Source: an uncultured Paracoccaceae bacterium
GTDB lineage: Bacteria > Pseudomonadota > Alphaproteobacteria > Rhodobacterales > Rhodobacteraceae
Assembly: GCA_947497065.1 (NCBI GenBank)
Contig: CANMEQ010000004.1
Coordinates: 343,670 to 407,669 of the forward strand
DNA: 64,000 nucleotides
Reading direction: 5' to 3'
The notes under the pieces are model-generated. The model was not told the origin of the DNA, searched no databases, and saw only the letters and a program-made list of their open reading frames with translations. Position 1 is the first letter of the stretch; the number at the start of each line of letters is the position of its first letter. Below, piece by piece: positions 52,785 to 62,455 of this stretch. The translations under genes were made by a program, and so were the position numbers.

Positions 52785-53480
52785 TTAGCCGCTGATCTCG
52801 GCCTGAATTGCGAGTGCAGCGGCTCTCGGGTCTGCGTTTTTCCAGATTGGACGGCCTACAACAACATGATCGGCACCATCTGAGATCGCTTTGGCGGGCG
52901 TTTCGACACGCTTTTGATCGCCCAACGCTGCTCCTTCTGGGCGCACGCCGGGGGTGACAATCAGCTTGCCAGCAGCCTCTGGAAGAGCGCGAATGAGGGC
53001 TGCTTCTTGCGGGGATGCGATGACGCCATCGGCACCGTTTGCCAGTGCTGTTCCGGCGCGTTCTTGGACAAGATCTGTGATGTTACCTGGTTTGAGGCAG
53101 GAGGCATCGAGGTCTTGGCGGTCCAGTGACGTCAGGATCGTAACGGCAAGGATCTTCATGTCTGACCCGCCTTTGCCTTCGGCTGCGGCACGAACAACAT
53201 GGGGATCCCCGTGGACGGTTAGGAAATCGTGACCGAAGCGCGAGAGGCCACGCACAGCGGCTTCGACTGTGGCACCGATGTCGAACAGTTTCATATCAAG
53301 GAAAATGCGTTTGCCGTGTTCATCAGCGAGTTCATTGGCCAAGGCCAGCCCGCCGCCAGTCAACATGCCCAACCCGATTTTGTAGAAAGATGCGGCGTCG
53401 CCGATTTTTTCGGCTAGGGCCATGCCTTGAAGTGCATCAGGGACATCGAGGGCGACGATCAACTTATCGGATGTGGTCAT
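52785..53480 (-). CDS. pyrF: Orotidine 5'-phosphate decarboxylase
   Basis: A 231-aa OMP decarboxylase: KLIVALDVPDALQG, the catalytic tetrad region FLDMKLFDIGATV, LTVHG, VTPGVRPEGA and DHVVVGRPIWK. It makes UMP in pyrimidine synthesis. ATG 53480 has GGAGCCCCCC before it. The AT-rich 183 bp downstream (52602-52784) holds no gene. Confidence 0.97.
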   Translation of the reverse strand: MTTSDKLIVALDVPDALQGMALAEKIGDAASFYKIGLGMLTGGGLALANELADEHGKRIFLDMKLFDIGATVEAAVRGLSRFGHDFLTVHGDPHVVRAAAEGKGGSDMKILAVTILTSLDRQDLDASCLKPGNITDLVQERAGTALANGADGVIASPQEAALIRALPEAAGKLIVTPGVRPEGAALGDQKRVETPAKAISDGADHVVVGRPIWKNADPRAAALAIQAEISG

Positions 53481-53542
53481 GGGGGGCTCCTGTTTGTTGG
53501 GGATGTCTTACGGAACCCAAGGCAGAGGAGCAAGATGCAGGC

Positions 53543-54103
53543 CTAGCGTGGGGGTAGGATTTCAACTGGGCGTTGGGCGCCGTTGGTGGGGCGGTATCCA
53601 AAATCCGCAATCGGGTAGGGCGCGGCATCTGGGAGGGACCAGACAACTTGGGCGCGGTGATTTCGGACTTCGTGCATGATGGCATCGTAGGTCAACAGAA
53701 ATGATGCGCTTGCATCAAGGGAGCTGGTTTCAAAGGACAAGATGAGGAGCGTGTAGTGCCCCAGGTGCTCGTCGAACGCTTGTTCAAGAATCGCGCTGTC
53801 GAGCGTGTTTGCTACAGGGCTGTTGTTTTGTTCGATGATTAAGTGATCGATGAAATAGGTGGTGAGTACCGCGAGGTCGGGACCTGACAACGGGGTGTCG
53901 AGGGGGTGATCCATGAGAGGCGCGAATGAGGTCTCTGCGATTGCCAAGTCTTCGAGGGGCAGTGTGATTGTAAGGTGCACGGCGTCAGTTTCGGCGAACA
54001 TCAACACACTACGGGGTAGGCCGTGGGCTGCAGCCCAGTTGAAAGAACTGAAGGTGAGAAAAAGGGCGAGCCAGATGGCCCGCCCGATTGTAGAAATAGT
54101 CAC
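53543..54103 (-). CDS. HupE/UreJ-like periplasmic ectodomain lacking the membrane half
   Basis: A 186-aa secreted protein from GTG 54103, whose start overlaps the DUF3500 stop (TAGTG). Signal IGRAIWLALFLTFSSFNWAAA, then a beta-rich domain like the N-terminal region of HupE/UreJ_2 proteins (AVHLTITLPLEDLAIA; FLLTYDAIMHEVRNHRAQVVW). In that family about six membrane helices follow; here the protein stops at EILPPR and the next 60 bp lead straight to pyrF. So it is either a shortened family member or a naturally separate domain. Nickel/urease link not implied. Confidence 0.65.
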   Translation of the reverse strand: MTISTIGRAIWLALFLTFSSFNWAAAHGLPRSVLMFAETDAVHLTITLPLEDLAIAETSFAPLMDHPLDTPLSGPDLAVLTTYFIDHLIIEQNNSPVANTLDSAILEQAFDEHLGHYTLLILSFETSSLDASASFLLTYDAIMHEVRNHRAQVVWSLPDAAPYPIADFGYRPTNGAQRPVEILPPR

Positions 54104-55263
54104 TAGAGGTTGCCGCCGTAATCGTCGTTGATATCGCGCCAGACTGAGTGTGGGTGGTTCCCGTCTTCGCCGGTTGATTTGTTGGACTGAAGCGAGAATT
54201 CCAACCAAAGCGATGGGCCGTGGACGCGGACGTAGTCATCTTCTTCGGTGATGTCTGTGGATCCGGTAAAGCCAATAACGGTATCAGGGTATTCCGAGAT
54301 GTATTGGGTCATGTAGGCTTGCGCTTCGGCTGCACTGATGTCTTCGACATAGGTTGCGATAGCCGCTGTCAGCAGGGCCTGTTGGCCTTCGTCCAATTCG
54401 GAAACGGCCAGCCCTTCTTGTTCGTCTGGGATGGCATCATCCGCTTGCGGGCCTGCGAGGATATCACGATATGTACCGTCCAGTGTCGCAGCATCTGCTT
54501 GCTCCTCTGACAAGGATTGCAAAAGCGCGGCAAAAGCATCGCGTTCCTGGGTTAGCGGAACATTCGTACGGCCGTTCATTTCAAATGACGGGAAAGGTTC
54601 GATCCCGCGGAACGATGGCGTGGCTCCGACCAAAACACCATCTGAATAGGTGTTTGTGAAAGCGAAATGGTGGCCGCCGTAATACAGTTGCCACGTGCCG
54701 GTGTCTGCTGGTGTGCCAAGGAAGGCAAATTTCGTATTGAACGATGAATAGCCGGCCACATAATCGGTGCTGACTGTCGAAATGTAGTCATCCGCGTTGA
54801 GCGTTTCGACCATTTCATCAAAGCCTTCATGATCAGCGTCGCCTGTCGCTTCCATCATAATGGCTTTTACGATGCCGCGTTGCTCGATCGTGAATTCACC
54901 CAAGAGTGCGCCTGGGCGGTCCGGGAAGGCCCCTGCCGGCAGGTTGCTCCAGTTTTGGGCCTGTTCCACAGAATAATCGTATTGAACGTACTCTAGAAGT
55001 TCGTCGTCTTCGATGGAGGCGAGAAGCAGGTCGGTCAGGCAGATCAGCCGATCATATCCCGCGTCTGTCCCGCAATCGTCGACCGCTTCAGGAATGGGCA
55101 CGAAATCCATCAATGTGCTGGTGTCGCCCATGCGCGCCTGCAGTTCAGAGTCGCCCCCGCCGCCATCTCCACTTGGCGGGCCGCCCGCTGGTTGAGATAT
55201 GGCCATTGTCGCACAGGTGCTTAATGCGGCGATGCTCGCAAAGCATTTAGATGTGTAATTCAT
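54103..55263 (-). CDS. DUF3500 domain-containing secreted protein
   Basis: A 386-aa protein with a signal peptide (MNYTSKCFASIAALSTCATMAIS). The DUF3500 blocks are LYYGGHHFAFTNTYSDG, GATPSFRGIEPFPS, VRVHGPSLWLEFSLQ and HPHSVWRDINDDYG. The family is exported, of unknown activity, and often neighbours HupE-like genes, as here. A Gly/Ser/Asp-rich stretch follows the signal. AAGGAAA lies upstream of ATG 55263. Confidence 0.92.
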   Translation of the reverse strand: MNYTSKCFASIAALSTCATMAISQPAGGPPSGDGGGGDSELQARMGDTSTLMDFVPIPEAVDDCGTDAGYDRLICLTDLLLASIEDDELLEYVQYDYSVEQAQNWSNLPAGAFPDRPGALLGEFTIEQRGIVKAIMMEATGDADHEGFDEMVETLNADDYISTVSTDYVAGYSSFNTKFAFLGTPADTGTWQLYYGGHHFAFTNTYSDGVLVGATPSFRGIEPFPSFEMNGRTNVPLTQERDAFAALLQSLSEEQADAATLDGTYRDILAGPQADDAIPDEQEGLAVSELDEGQQALLTAAIATYVEDISAAEAQAYMTQYISEYPDTVIGFTGSTDITEEDDYVRVHGPSLWLEFSLQSNKSTGEDGNHPHSVWRDINDDYGGNL

Positions 55264-55410
55264 CGGGATTTTCCTTCATGGTCTTGTCGTTGATTTGACA
55301 AGAACTTACGACGCGACGCCGCAGGTTCTACGAACTCTGGGCTAGATACTAGTGTTTGTTGTCCTTGGGTCAAGTTGGTGCCGTTTTTTTGCGCACACCC
55401 ATTTGCGTCA

Positions 55411-55439
55411 CTTGAACATCTGATGCCTTAGACCCATTT
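55411..55439 (+). promoter_or_regulatory. Sigma-32 (RpoH) type promoter of clpB
   Basis: CTTGAA (55411-55416) and ACCCATTT (55432-55439), spaced 15 nt, match the RpoH consensus CTTGAAA-N11-15-CCCCATNT. About 80 nt before the clpB ATG, fitting heat-shock control of this chaperone. Confidence 0.65.
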
Positions 55440-55517
55440 CAATCGTGAGGCCCCAAAAATACTGTGCCGCTAAGCGGGCAGAATAGCTACCGGGGCGCTT
55501 AAATAAGGAGAGACCTC

Positions 55518-58130
55518 ATGAACTTAGAGAAGTTCACAGAGCGGTCACGCGGTTTCGTTCAAGCCGCGCAGACGATCGCACTTCGGGAAAGCCATCAGCG
55601 GCTTGCACCGGAACATTTGTTGAAAGCATTGTTGGATGACGACCAAGGATTGGCCGCAAATTTGATCAACGCGTCCGGCGGTGATGCACGGCAAGTGCTT
55701 CAAACGCTAGAGATCGCGCTGGGAAAATTGCCCAAAGTGACGGGTGATGCTGGCCAGACTTATATGGACGGCACAACTGGGAAAGTTCTGGCGGAGGCCG
55801 AGAAGCTAGCCAAGAAAGCTGGCGATAGTTTCGTGCCTGTTGAGCGTGTTTTGACCGCACTTGCGGTGGTTAAATCCAAGGCGAAGGACGCGCTGGATGC
55901 TGGTGGTGTAACGGCCATGGGATTGAATCACGCAATCAATGACATTCGAAAAGGGCGCACCGCAGATACGGCGAGTGCCGAAGACGGGTATGATGCGTTG
56001 AAAAAATACGCGTTGGACCTGACAGCGCGTGCACGTGAAGGCAAGATTGATCCTATTATCGGGCGTGACGAAGAAATTCGCCGCGCGATGCAGGTTTTGT
56101 CGCGTCGTACGAAAAACAACCCGGTTTTGATCGGTGAACCCGGTGTTGGTAAAACGGCCATTGCCGAAGGTTTAGCGCTTCGGATTGTGAACGGCGATGT
56201 GCCTGAGTCGCTGCGCAACAAATCATTGCTCTCGCTGGATATGGGTGCGCTGATTGCCGGGGCAAAATACCGTGGCGAGTTTGAGGAGCGCCTGAAAGCT
56301 GTTCTGTCTGAAGTGACCGAGGCGGCTGGCGAAGTCGTGTTGTTCATCGATGAAATGCACACGTTGGTTGGTGCAGGCAAAGGGGACGGTGCGATGGACG
56401 CGGCGAACCTGATCAAGCCTGCATTGGCCCGTGGTGAGCTGCATTGTATCGGGGCAACCACACTGGACGAATACCGCAAGTATGTTGAAAAAGACGCGGC
56501 ATTGGCGCGGCGCTTCCAGCCATTGGTTGTGCAAGAGCCGACCGTCGAGGATACGGTTTCTATCCTGCGGGGCATTAAAGAGAAATACGAGCTTCACCAT
56601 GGGGTGCGGATTTCCGACAGCGCATTGGTCTCTGCGGCGACGCTTTCACACCGTTATATTACGGATCGGTTTTTGCCCGATAAGGCGATCGATTTGGTTG
56701 ATGAAGCTGCATCCCGTTTGCGGATGGAAGTGGACAGCAAGCCAGAGGAATTGGATGCGCTGGACCGGCAGGTTTTGCAATTGCAGATCGAAGTTGAGGC
56801 GTTGCGTCTGGAAGACGATCAAGCGTCTAAGGATCGTTTGGAGACACGTGAAAAGCAGCTTGCCGATTTACAGGAACGTAGCGCCGAGATGACGGCCAAA
56901 TGGCAGGCGGAACGTGACAAGTTAGAAGGGGCGCGTGGGCTGAAAGAACAGCTTGATCGTGCGAGAGCTGATTTGGATATCGCGAAGCGCGAAGGCAATT
57001 TGGCTAAGGCGGGTGAGCTGTCTTACGGTGTGATCCCCGAGCTAGAGAGACAGTTGGGCGAAGCCGAGGACGCTGATGACCTGATGGTTGAAGAGGCTGT
57101 CCGCCCCGAGCAGATTGCATCTGTGGTGGAACGTTGGACCGGTGTGCCGGTGGCCAAGATGTTGGAAGGCGAGCGCGAAAAGCTGCTGCGCATGGAAGAC
57201 GGTTTGCACAAACGGGTTATTGGCCAAGACAACGCCGTTCGCGCTGTCGCAAATGCGGTGCGCCGCGCGCGCGCTGGGCTGAATGACGAGAACCGCCCGC
57301 TTGGGTCGTTCTTGTTCTTGGGCCCAACAGGTGTGGGTAAAACCGAGCTGACCAAAGCCGTGGCTGACTTTCTGTTTGACGATGACAATGCCATGGTTCG
57401 CATCGACATGTCTGAGTTCATGGAGAAACATGCCGTGGCGCGATTGATTGGGGCGCCTCCTGGGTATGTTGGGTACGATGAGGGTGGTGTGCTGACCGAA
57501 GCGGTTCGCCGCAGACCCTATCAGGTGATCCTTTTTGACGAGGTCGAAAAGGCGCACCCTGATGTGTTCAACGTGTTGTTGCAGGTTTTGGATGATGGCG
57601 TTTTGACGGACGGCCAGGGGCGGACTGTGGATTTCAAGCAGACGTTGATTATCTTGACGTCCAACCTCGGGTCCCAAGCGTTGAGCTTGCTGCCGGAAGG
57701 CGCAGACAGTTCTACCGCACGGCGGGATGTGATGGATGCTGTTCGTGCACATTTCCGGCCTGAGTTCCTGAACCGTTTGGATGAAACCGTGATCTTCGAT
57801 CGGCTTGCGCGGGACGATATGGACGGCATTGTTGATATCCAAATGGCGCGACTGCTTAAGCGGCTTGCGGCACGAAAGATCAGCCTTGATCTGGATGAAG
57901 GTGCCCGCAAATGGTTGGCCGATGAGGGATACGACCCTGTTTTCGGCGCGCGGCCATTGAAACGGGTGATCCAACGGGCGTTACAGGATCCATTGGCCGA
58001 AATGTTACTGGCCGGAGACGTTAAGGATGGAAGCGTTGTGTCCGTTTCCGCAGGTGCGGACGGATTGCTGGTAGGGGATCGGGTGAGCGCGTCTAACCGT
58101 CCGAAACCGGACAATGCAGTCGTCCATTGA
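55518..58130 (+). CDS. clpB: ATP-dependent disaggregase ClpB
   Basis: An 870-aa, two-AAA+ Hsp100 protein: N-terminal Clp repeat domain (1-145), first AAA+ with GEPGVGKT and [13 protein letters not shown], the middle coiled-coil M-domain (about 405-530), second AAA+ with GPTGVGKT and [13 protein letters not shown]. The M-domain separates ClpB from ClpA/ClpC. It works with DnaK to pull proteins from aggregates. AAGGAGA precedes ATG 55518; the RpoH-type promoter fits heat-shock induction. Confidence 0.98.
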   Translation: MNLEKFTERSRGFVQAAQTIALRESHQRLAPEHLLKALLDDDQGLAANLINASGGDARQVLQTLEIALGKLPKVTGDAGQTYMDGTTGKVLAEAEKLAKKAGDSFVPVERVLTALAVVKSKAKDALDAGGVTAMGLNHAINDIRKGRTADTASAEDGYDALKKYALDLTARAREGKIDPIIGRDEEIRRAMQVLSRRTKNNPVLIGEPGVGKTAIAEGLALRIVNGDVPESLRNKSLLSLDMGALIAGAKYRGEFEERLKAVLSEVTEAAGEVVLFIDEMHTLVGAGKGDGAMDAANLIKPALARGELHCIGATTLDEYRKYVEKDAALARRFQPLVVQEPTVEDTVSILRGIKEKYELHHGVRISDSALVSAATLSHRYITDRFLPDKAIDLVDEAASRLRMEVDSKPEELDALDRQVLQLQIEVEALRLEDDQASKDRLETREKQLADLQERSAEMTAKWQAERDKLEGARGLKEQLDRARADLDIAKREGNLAKAGELSYGVIPELERQLGEAEDADDLMVEEAVRPEQIASVVERWTGVPVAKMLEGEREKLLRMEDGLHKRVIGQDNAVRAVANAVRRARAGLNDENRPLGSFLFLGPTGVGKTELTKAVADFLFDDDNAMVRIDMSEFMEKHAVARLIGAPPGYVGYDEGGVLTEAVRRRPYQVILFDEVEKAHPDVFNVLLQVLDDGVLTDGQGRTVDFKQTLIILTSNLGSQALSLLPEGADSSTARRDVMDAVRAHFRPEFLNRLDETVIFDRLARDDMDGIVDIQMARLLKRLAARKISLDLDEGARKWLADEGYDPVFGARPLKRVIQRALQDPLAEMLLAGDVKDGSVVSVSAGADGLLVGDRVSASNRPKPDNAVVH

Positions 58131-58146
58131 CCAATAAAGAGTATTG

Positions 58147-58180
58147 GGCCCGTTTGATTTATTCAGGCGGGCCTATTTGT
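58147..58180 (+). terminator. Possible terminator after clpB
   Basis: GGCCCG-N15-CGGGCC (58147-58173) followed by TATTTGT. The loop is long, so this is moderate. Confidence 0.5.
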
Positions 58181-58188
58181 TCGCGTGA

Positions 58189-58935
58189 CTAGTGACGCAA
58201 AGATGGTAGCCCGACACCCGTTGCTTCAAACCCGCCGTCTGACGCTATGGTTTGACCTGTAACGTAGCTTGCTTTGTCCGACAAAAGAAACGCTATAACT
58301 TCGGCTATTTCACTCTCGGTGCCGTAGCGGTTTAAGGGGATAGCATCGTGATAGGCATCGATAATGTCTTGGCTATGCACGGCCATGGCTAGCTTTGTTC
58401 GCACGGGGCCGGGGCATACGGTGTTTACGCGGATTCCGTATTCGCCCAATTCAACTGCCTGCTGAAGCGAGAGATGGATCACCGCCGCTTTGGATGTTCC
58501 GTATGCTACACGCAGGGTCGAAGCGCGCAGGCCTGAGATGCTGCCGACATTAACAATAGCGCCTTTGGTTTCTTTCAGTGCGGGAGTCGCGGCCTGAACA
58601 CATAAGAAAACTCCATCTAAATTGGTTTCCATAATACGTTTCCAACGCGCAAAATCGGTTTCTTCGATCGGGCCGAAATCTGCGACACCTGCATTATTTA
58701 CTAATCCATCAATTCGTCCGAAGTGGCGTAGGGTTTCTGTAATCATTCCCTCGACCGCCGCAGGGTCGGAGACGTCGCAATCTATGCCGTGCACATTTTC
58801 CCTTGCGGTGATTGCTTCTGCGAGGGCGGCACCATCGCGGTCGACCATGGCGACTTGCCAGCCAGCATTGAGAAGGAGGTCGGTCGTTGCCAAGCCGATG
58901 CCGCGTGCTGCGCCAGTGATGATCGCCGTTTTCAT
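58189..58935 (-). CDS. Short-chain dehydrogenase/reductase
   Basis: A 248-aa classical SDR: TAIITGAARGIGLATT cofactor motif, NNAGVADF, catalytic Ser in NVGSISGL, YGTSKAA (Tyr/Lys), NTVCPGPVRT, and the C-terminal ASYVTGQTIASDGGFEA. Such enzymes oxidise or reduce alcohols and ketones with NAD(P); no substrate hint in the neighbourhood. ATG 58935 is the family start. It lies alone between clpB and the FMN protein on the opposite strand. Confidence 0.9.
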   Translation of the reverse strand: MKTAIITGAARGIGLATTDLLLNAGWQVAMVDRDGAALAEAITARENVHGIDCDVSDPAAVEGMITETLRHFGRIDGLVNNAGVADFGPIEETDFARWKRIMETNLDGVFLCVQAATPALKETKGAIVNVGSISGLRASTLRVAYGTSKAAVIHLSLQQAVELGEYGIRVNTVCPGPVRTKLAMAVHSQDIIDAYHDAIPLNRYGTESEIAEVIAFLLSDKASYVTGQTIASDGGFEATGVGLPSLRH

Positions 58936-59150
58936 TTCTTTCCCCTGTGCTTGTGCAATCAAGCTGTCGATTTCCGTGCGTTTCGTAAAGTGAAAAGGTC
59001 GGCAAGGAGGGATCTTGCATCCCGCTTTCACAGGCTAGGCTGTCAAAGCTATATTCTTCGGTGTTCTTGAAATGATTGTTCACAGCAGCGTTGCTTGACC
59101 GCTGATGCGCGGCATCTATGGTCGGAAGCCTAATTCTAGAGAGGTTCCCT

Positions 59151-60629
59151 GTGTTTTCTACATTCTCGATGTCTGTTTTTGAAGGTTTGGCTGTTGCGCT
59201 GATCGTGGCCGTAGGCGTTGTTTTCGCCATTATTGTCATTTTGTTTTTTGTGGACCGGCTTCAGACGCAGGATGCGATCCGGAGGAACTATCCGGTTGTG
59301 GGGCGGTTTCGGTCCTTGTTTTCGAACTTGGGGGAGTTCTTTCGCCAGTATTTCTTCGCCATGGATCGTGAGGAACTGCCGTTTAACCGGGCGCAGCGGG
59401 ATTGGGTAAAGCATAGCGGTGATGGGAAAGGCAGCACCATCGCCTTTGGTTCGACCCGCAACCTGAGTGTTCCGGGCACCCCCATTTTCACAAACGCCGC
59501 ATTTCCACCGCTGGACAATCAATTTGCGCGGACTGAGCCGTTGGTGATTGGTACTACTGCGCGGCAGCCCTATGCGGCGCCGTCGATTTTTAACCTAAGT
59601 GGCATGTCGTATGGTGCGATTTCCAAACCGGCCGTGCGCGCACTCTCTAAAGGTTGTGCGAAAGCGGGTGTTTGGATGAATACGGGCGAGGGTGGATTGT
59701 CGCCGTATCACTTAGAAGGTGGGTGTGACATCGTATTTCAGATGGGCACGGCGAAGTATGGCGTGCGCGACGCCGAAGGGAATTTGAACGACGACAAGCT
59801 GCGCGAGGTTGCGGCGCACGATCAGGTGAAGATGATCGAGATAAAACTGGCGCAGGGGGCTAAACCCGGCAAGGGCGGCATTCTGCCGGCAGCCAAGATT
59901 AGCCCGGAGATTGCGAAGATTCGCGGTTTGCCAGAGGGCAAAGACGGTATTAGCCCGAACCGTCATGCTGAGATCGATGATTGGGATGATCTGTTGGATT
60001 TTATCGCTCATGTGCGCGATGTGTCTGGCCTGCCGACGGGGATAAAAACCGTTCTGGGCAGCGAGAAGGCTTTTGAGGAGCTCTTTGCAAAGATCGTGGA
60101 GCGGGGCGAAGACAGTGCGCCTGATTTTATTACGCTTGATGGTGGTGAAGGTGGTACAGGGGCGTCGCCGATGCCTTTGATGGATTTGGTCGGGGTGTCT
60201 ATTCGTGAATCTTTGCCCATCGTTTCGGCGTTGCGCAATGCTCACGGGTTGCGCGACCGTATTCGTTTGATCGCGTCGGGCAAGTTGGTTGGGCCCGGTG
60301 ATGTGGCATGGGCCTTGTGTGCTGGTGCCGACTTTACCGTGTCGGCCCGCGGTTTCATGTTTAGCCTTGGGTGTATTCAAGCGTTGAAGTGCAACAAGAA
60401 CACCTGCCCGACCGGAATTACGACGCATGACCGACGGTTTCAGAAGGGGTTGGTGCCTGAGGAGAAATTCGAGAAGGTCGCAGCCTATGCGACTGGGATG
60501 GTTAAAGAGGTGGAAACAATTGCCCATTCCGTTGGTGTGTCAGAACCGCGAAAAATGCGACGGGACCACGTTCGGATTGTTCAGCCCGATGGAAGCAGTA
60601 TTTCCTTGGCCACGCTCTACCCTTCCTAA
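59151..60629 (+). CDS. FMN-binding glutamate synthase family protein, membrane-anchored
   Basis: A 492-aa protein with one N-terminal transmembrane helix (FEGLAVALIVAVGVVFAIIVILFFV) followed by a glutamate-synthase-like FMN barrel (about 110-460): FNLSGMSYGAISKPAVRAL, GEGGLSPYH, DFITLDGGEGGTGASP. The Cys triad CIQALKCNKNTCPTGI is the Fe-S ligand region of GltB. There is no glutaminase domain, so it is not classic glutamate synthase; the true reaction is unknown. GTG 59151 has AGAGAGG 6-9 nt upstream; ATG 59118 would add 11 residues. Confidence 0.85.
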   Translation: MFSTFSMSVFEGLAVALIVAVGVVFAIIVILFFVDRLQTQDAIRRNYPVVGRFRSLFSNLGEFFRQYFFAMDREELPFNRAQRDWVKHSGDGKGSTIAFGSTRNLSVPGTPIFTNAAFPPLDNQFARTEPLVIGTTARQPYAAPSIFNLSGMSYGAISKPAVRALSKGCAKAGVWMNTGEGGLSPYHLEGGCDIVFQMGTAKYGVRDAEGNLNDDKLREVAAHDQVKMIEIKLAQGAKPGKGGILPAAKISPEIAKIRGLPEGKDGISPNRHAEIDDWDDLLDFIAHVRDVSGLPTGIKTVLGSEKAFEELFAKIVERGEDSAPDFITLDGGEGGTGASPMPLMDLVGVSIRESLPIVSALRNAHGLRDRIRLIASGKLVGPGDVAWALCAGADFTVSARGFMFSLGCIQALKCNKNTCPTGITTHDRRFQKGLVPEEKFEKVAAYATGMVKEVETIAHSVGVSEPRKMRRDHVRIVQPDGSSISLATLYPS

Positions 60630-60750
60630 TGGTTTGAGCGGGGATCCGTGCGATCGTTACAGTTTCCCCGCGCAGATGTGAGAAGCATTTTAGTGACCTG
60701 TGCGGATGTCTCTCTATATAGTACCGAAAATCACAGGACCGGAGATACCT

Positions 60751-61653
60751 ATGGCTCACCGCTGGAAGAACACACTGACCTCAGCCGACGTCACACCAAA
60801 ATCGATTTGGATGAACCGCCGCTCAGTTTTGGCGGGGCTGGCGGGTGCCGGTGCGCTCAGCTCGGTTGGGGGGATGGCAACAGCGCAGGATGCGTTGACA
60901 CCAAACACATTGGAAGAAATCCGTTCTTACAACAACTTCTACGAATTCGGCACCGGTAAGGGTGATCCGTCTGCCAATGCGGGCGCGATGGACACGAGTG
61001 GTTGGGAAGTCACGATTGACGGCTTGGTCGACAACCCAGGCACGTATGCATTGAACGATCTAATCGGTGACATGACGGTGGAAGAACGTATTTACCGGTT
61101 CCGATGTGTCGAGGCATGGTCGATGGTTGTGCCGTGGAACGGGTTCGAGTTGGCTGATCTGTTGAACAAGGTTGGCGTTCAATCCGGTGCAACACATGTG
61201 GCGTTTGAGACGGCGGTGATGCCGGAGGTCATGATTGGTGTACAACGTCGGGTGATGGATTTCCCTTATGTCGAAGGTTTGCGTTTGGACGAGGCCATGC
61301 ACCCGCTGACTTTGATGGCGACTGGAATTTACGATGAGCCGCTTGCGAACCAGAACGGTGCGCCAATGCGATTGGTCGTGCCGTGGAAGTATGGGTTTAA
61401 ATCGATCAAGTCTATCGTCCGCATCACGCTAACGGACGAGCAGCCGCCCACATCTTGGAGCACGATCAACCCACGCGAATACGGCTTCTATTCAAATGTG
61501 AACCCTCAGGTAGATCACCCGAGGTGGTCTCAAGCATCGGAGCGGGTCATTGGTGGTGGATTGTTCGCGGCGCGCAAAGACACATTGATGTTCAACGGCT
61601 ACCCAGAGGTCGCGAGCCTGTACGAAGGCTTGGACCTCGCTGCAAATTACTAA
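60751..61653 (+). CDS. msrP: Periplasmic methionine sulfoxide reductase, molybdoenzyme subunit MsrP
   Basis: A 300-aa Tat-exported molybdopterin enzyme (YedY family). The signal has [14 protein letters not shown] (Arg23-Arg24), and Cys119 in [12 protein letters not shown] is the Mo ligand. It repairs oxidised methionine in periplasmic proteins using electrons from MsrQ. ATG 60751 has GGAG upstream. msrQ follows 163 bp later on the same strand. Confidence 0.95.
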   Translation: MAHRWKNTLTSADVTPKSIWMNRRSVLAGLAGAGALSSVGGMATAQDALTPNTLEEIRSYNNFYEFGTGKGDPSANAGAMDTSGWEVTIDGLVDNPGTYALNDLIGDMTVEERIYRFRCVEAWSMVVPWNGFELADLLNKVGVQSGATHVAFETAVMPEVMIGVQRRVMDFPYVEGLRLDEAMHPLTLMATGIYDEPLANQNGAPMRLVVPWKYGFKSIKSIVRITLTDEQPPTSWSTINPREYGFYSNVNPQVDHPRWSQASERVIGGGLFAARKDTLMFNGYPEVASLYEGLDLAANY

Positions 61654-61816
61654 TGTATAGAGAGGGGTGGCGGCGAATATCGTCGCCCCTTTTCGCAAAA
61701 CGGGTTTGAAACATCTCTGAATTTGATGTGGGGTGGTTGTCACAAGCCTTATCATGGCGTCTTTTCGGCACAATGTAGATGACACAGGCCATCCCGGCCG
61801 GAGGACCCGCTGACCT

Positions 61817-62443
61817 ATGACCGCTCTCATTGATCCAATAAATAGTTTTGCCCGCAAGGTACCTGCTTGGGCTGTTTATGTGCTGTTGTCTTTGCCGATT
61901 CCCTATTTTTTCTATTTAGCGGCAACTGGCGGGTTGGGGTTTGAGCCGATCAACAGCCTTGAGCGGGAAATGGGGCAAGTCGCGCTTCAGCTTATCATTG
62001 TTGGATTGTTGGTGACGCCCGCGCGGAGATTTTTGGGGCTGAACCTTCTTAAGTTTCGCCGGGCGATTGGTGTGATGGCATTCGTATACGTTGTTGTCCA
62101 TTTGGGAATTTGGGTCGTGCTCGATATGTCTTTGCGGTTTGAGCAAATGTGGGGGGATATCTGGAAGCGACCCTATATCACTGTCGGTATGGTGGCGTTC
62201 ATGATGATGATCCCGCTTGCGGTCACGTCGAACAACTTATCTGTGCGAAAGATGGGGGCTGCCAGTTGGCGAAAGCTGCACAAACTGACCTATATTGCGG
62301 CGGTGTTGGGCGCAGCTCATTTTATAATGATACAAAAGGTATGGGAGCGTGAGCCGCTCATTTACCTTGCCGTGATCCTAGGTGCGTTGGCGCTTCGTTA
62401 CATACCGAAACAAAAAGCGACTGGTGTTGATCTGCGCGGCTGA
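61817..62443 (+). CDS. msrQ: Heme-binding membrane subunit MsrQ
   Basis: A 208-aa polytopic protein of the ferric-reductase-like (YedZ) family: six helices, with His pairs in VYVVVHLGIWVVL and GAAHFIMI-type helices as heme ligands. It passes quinol or NADPH-flavin electrons to MsrP. The gap from msrP (163 bp) is longer than usual but the pairing is canonical. Confidence 0.93.
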   Translation: MTALIDPINSFARKVPAWAVYVLLSLPIPYFFYLAATGGLGFEPINSLEREMGQVALQLIIVGLLVTPARRFLGLNLLKFRRAIGVMAFVYVVVHLGIWVVLDMSLRFEQMWGDIWKRPYITVGMVAFMMMIPLAVTSNNLSVRKMGAASWRKLHKLTYIAAVLGAAHFIMIQKVWEREPLIYLAVILGALALRYIPKQKATGVDLRG

Positions 62444-62455
62444 TAGCGTCCGCTT

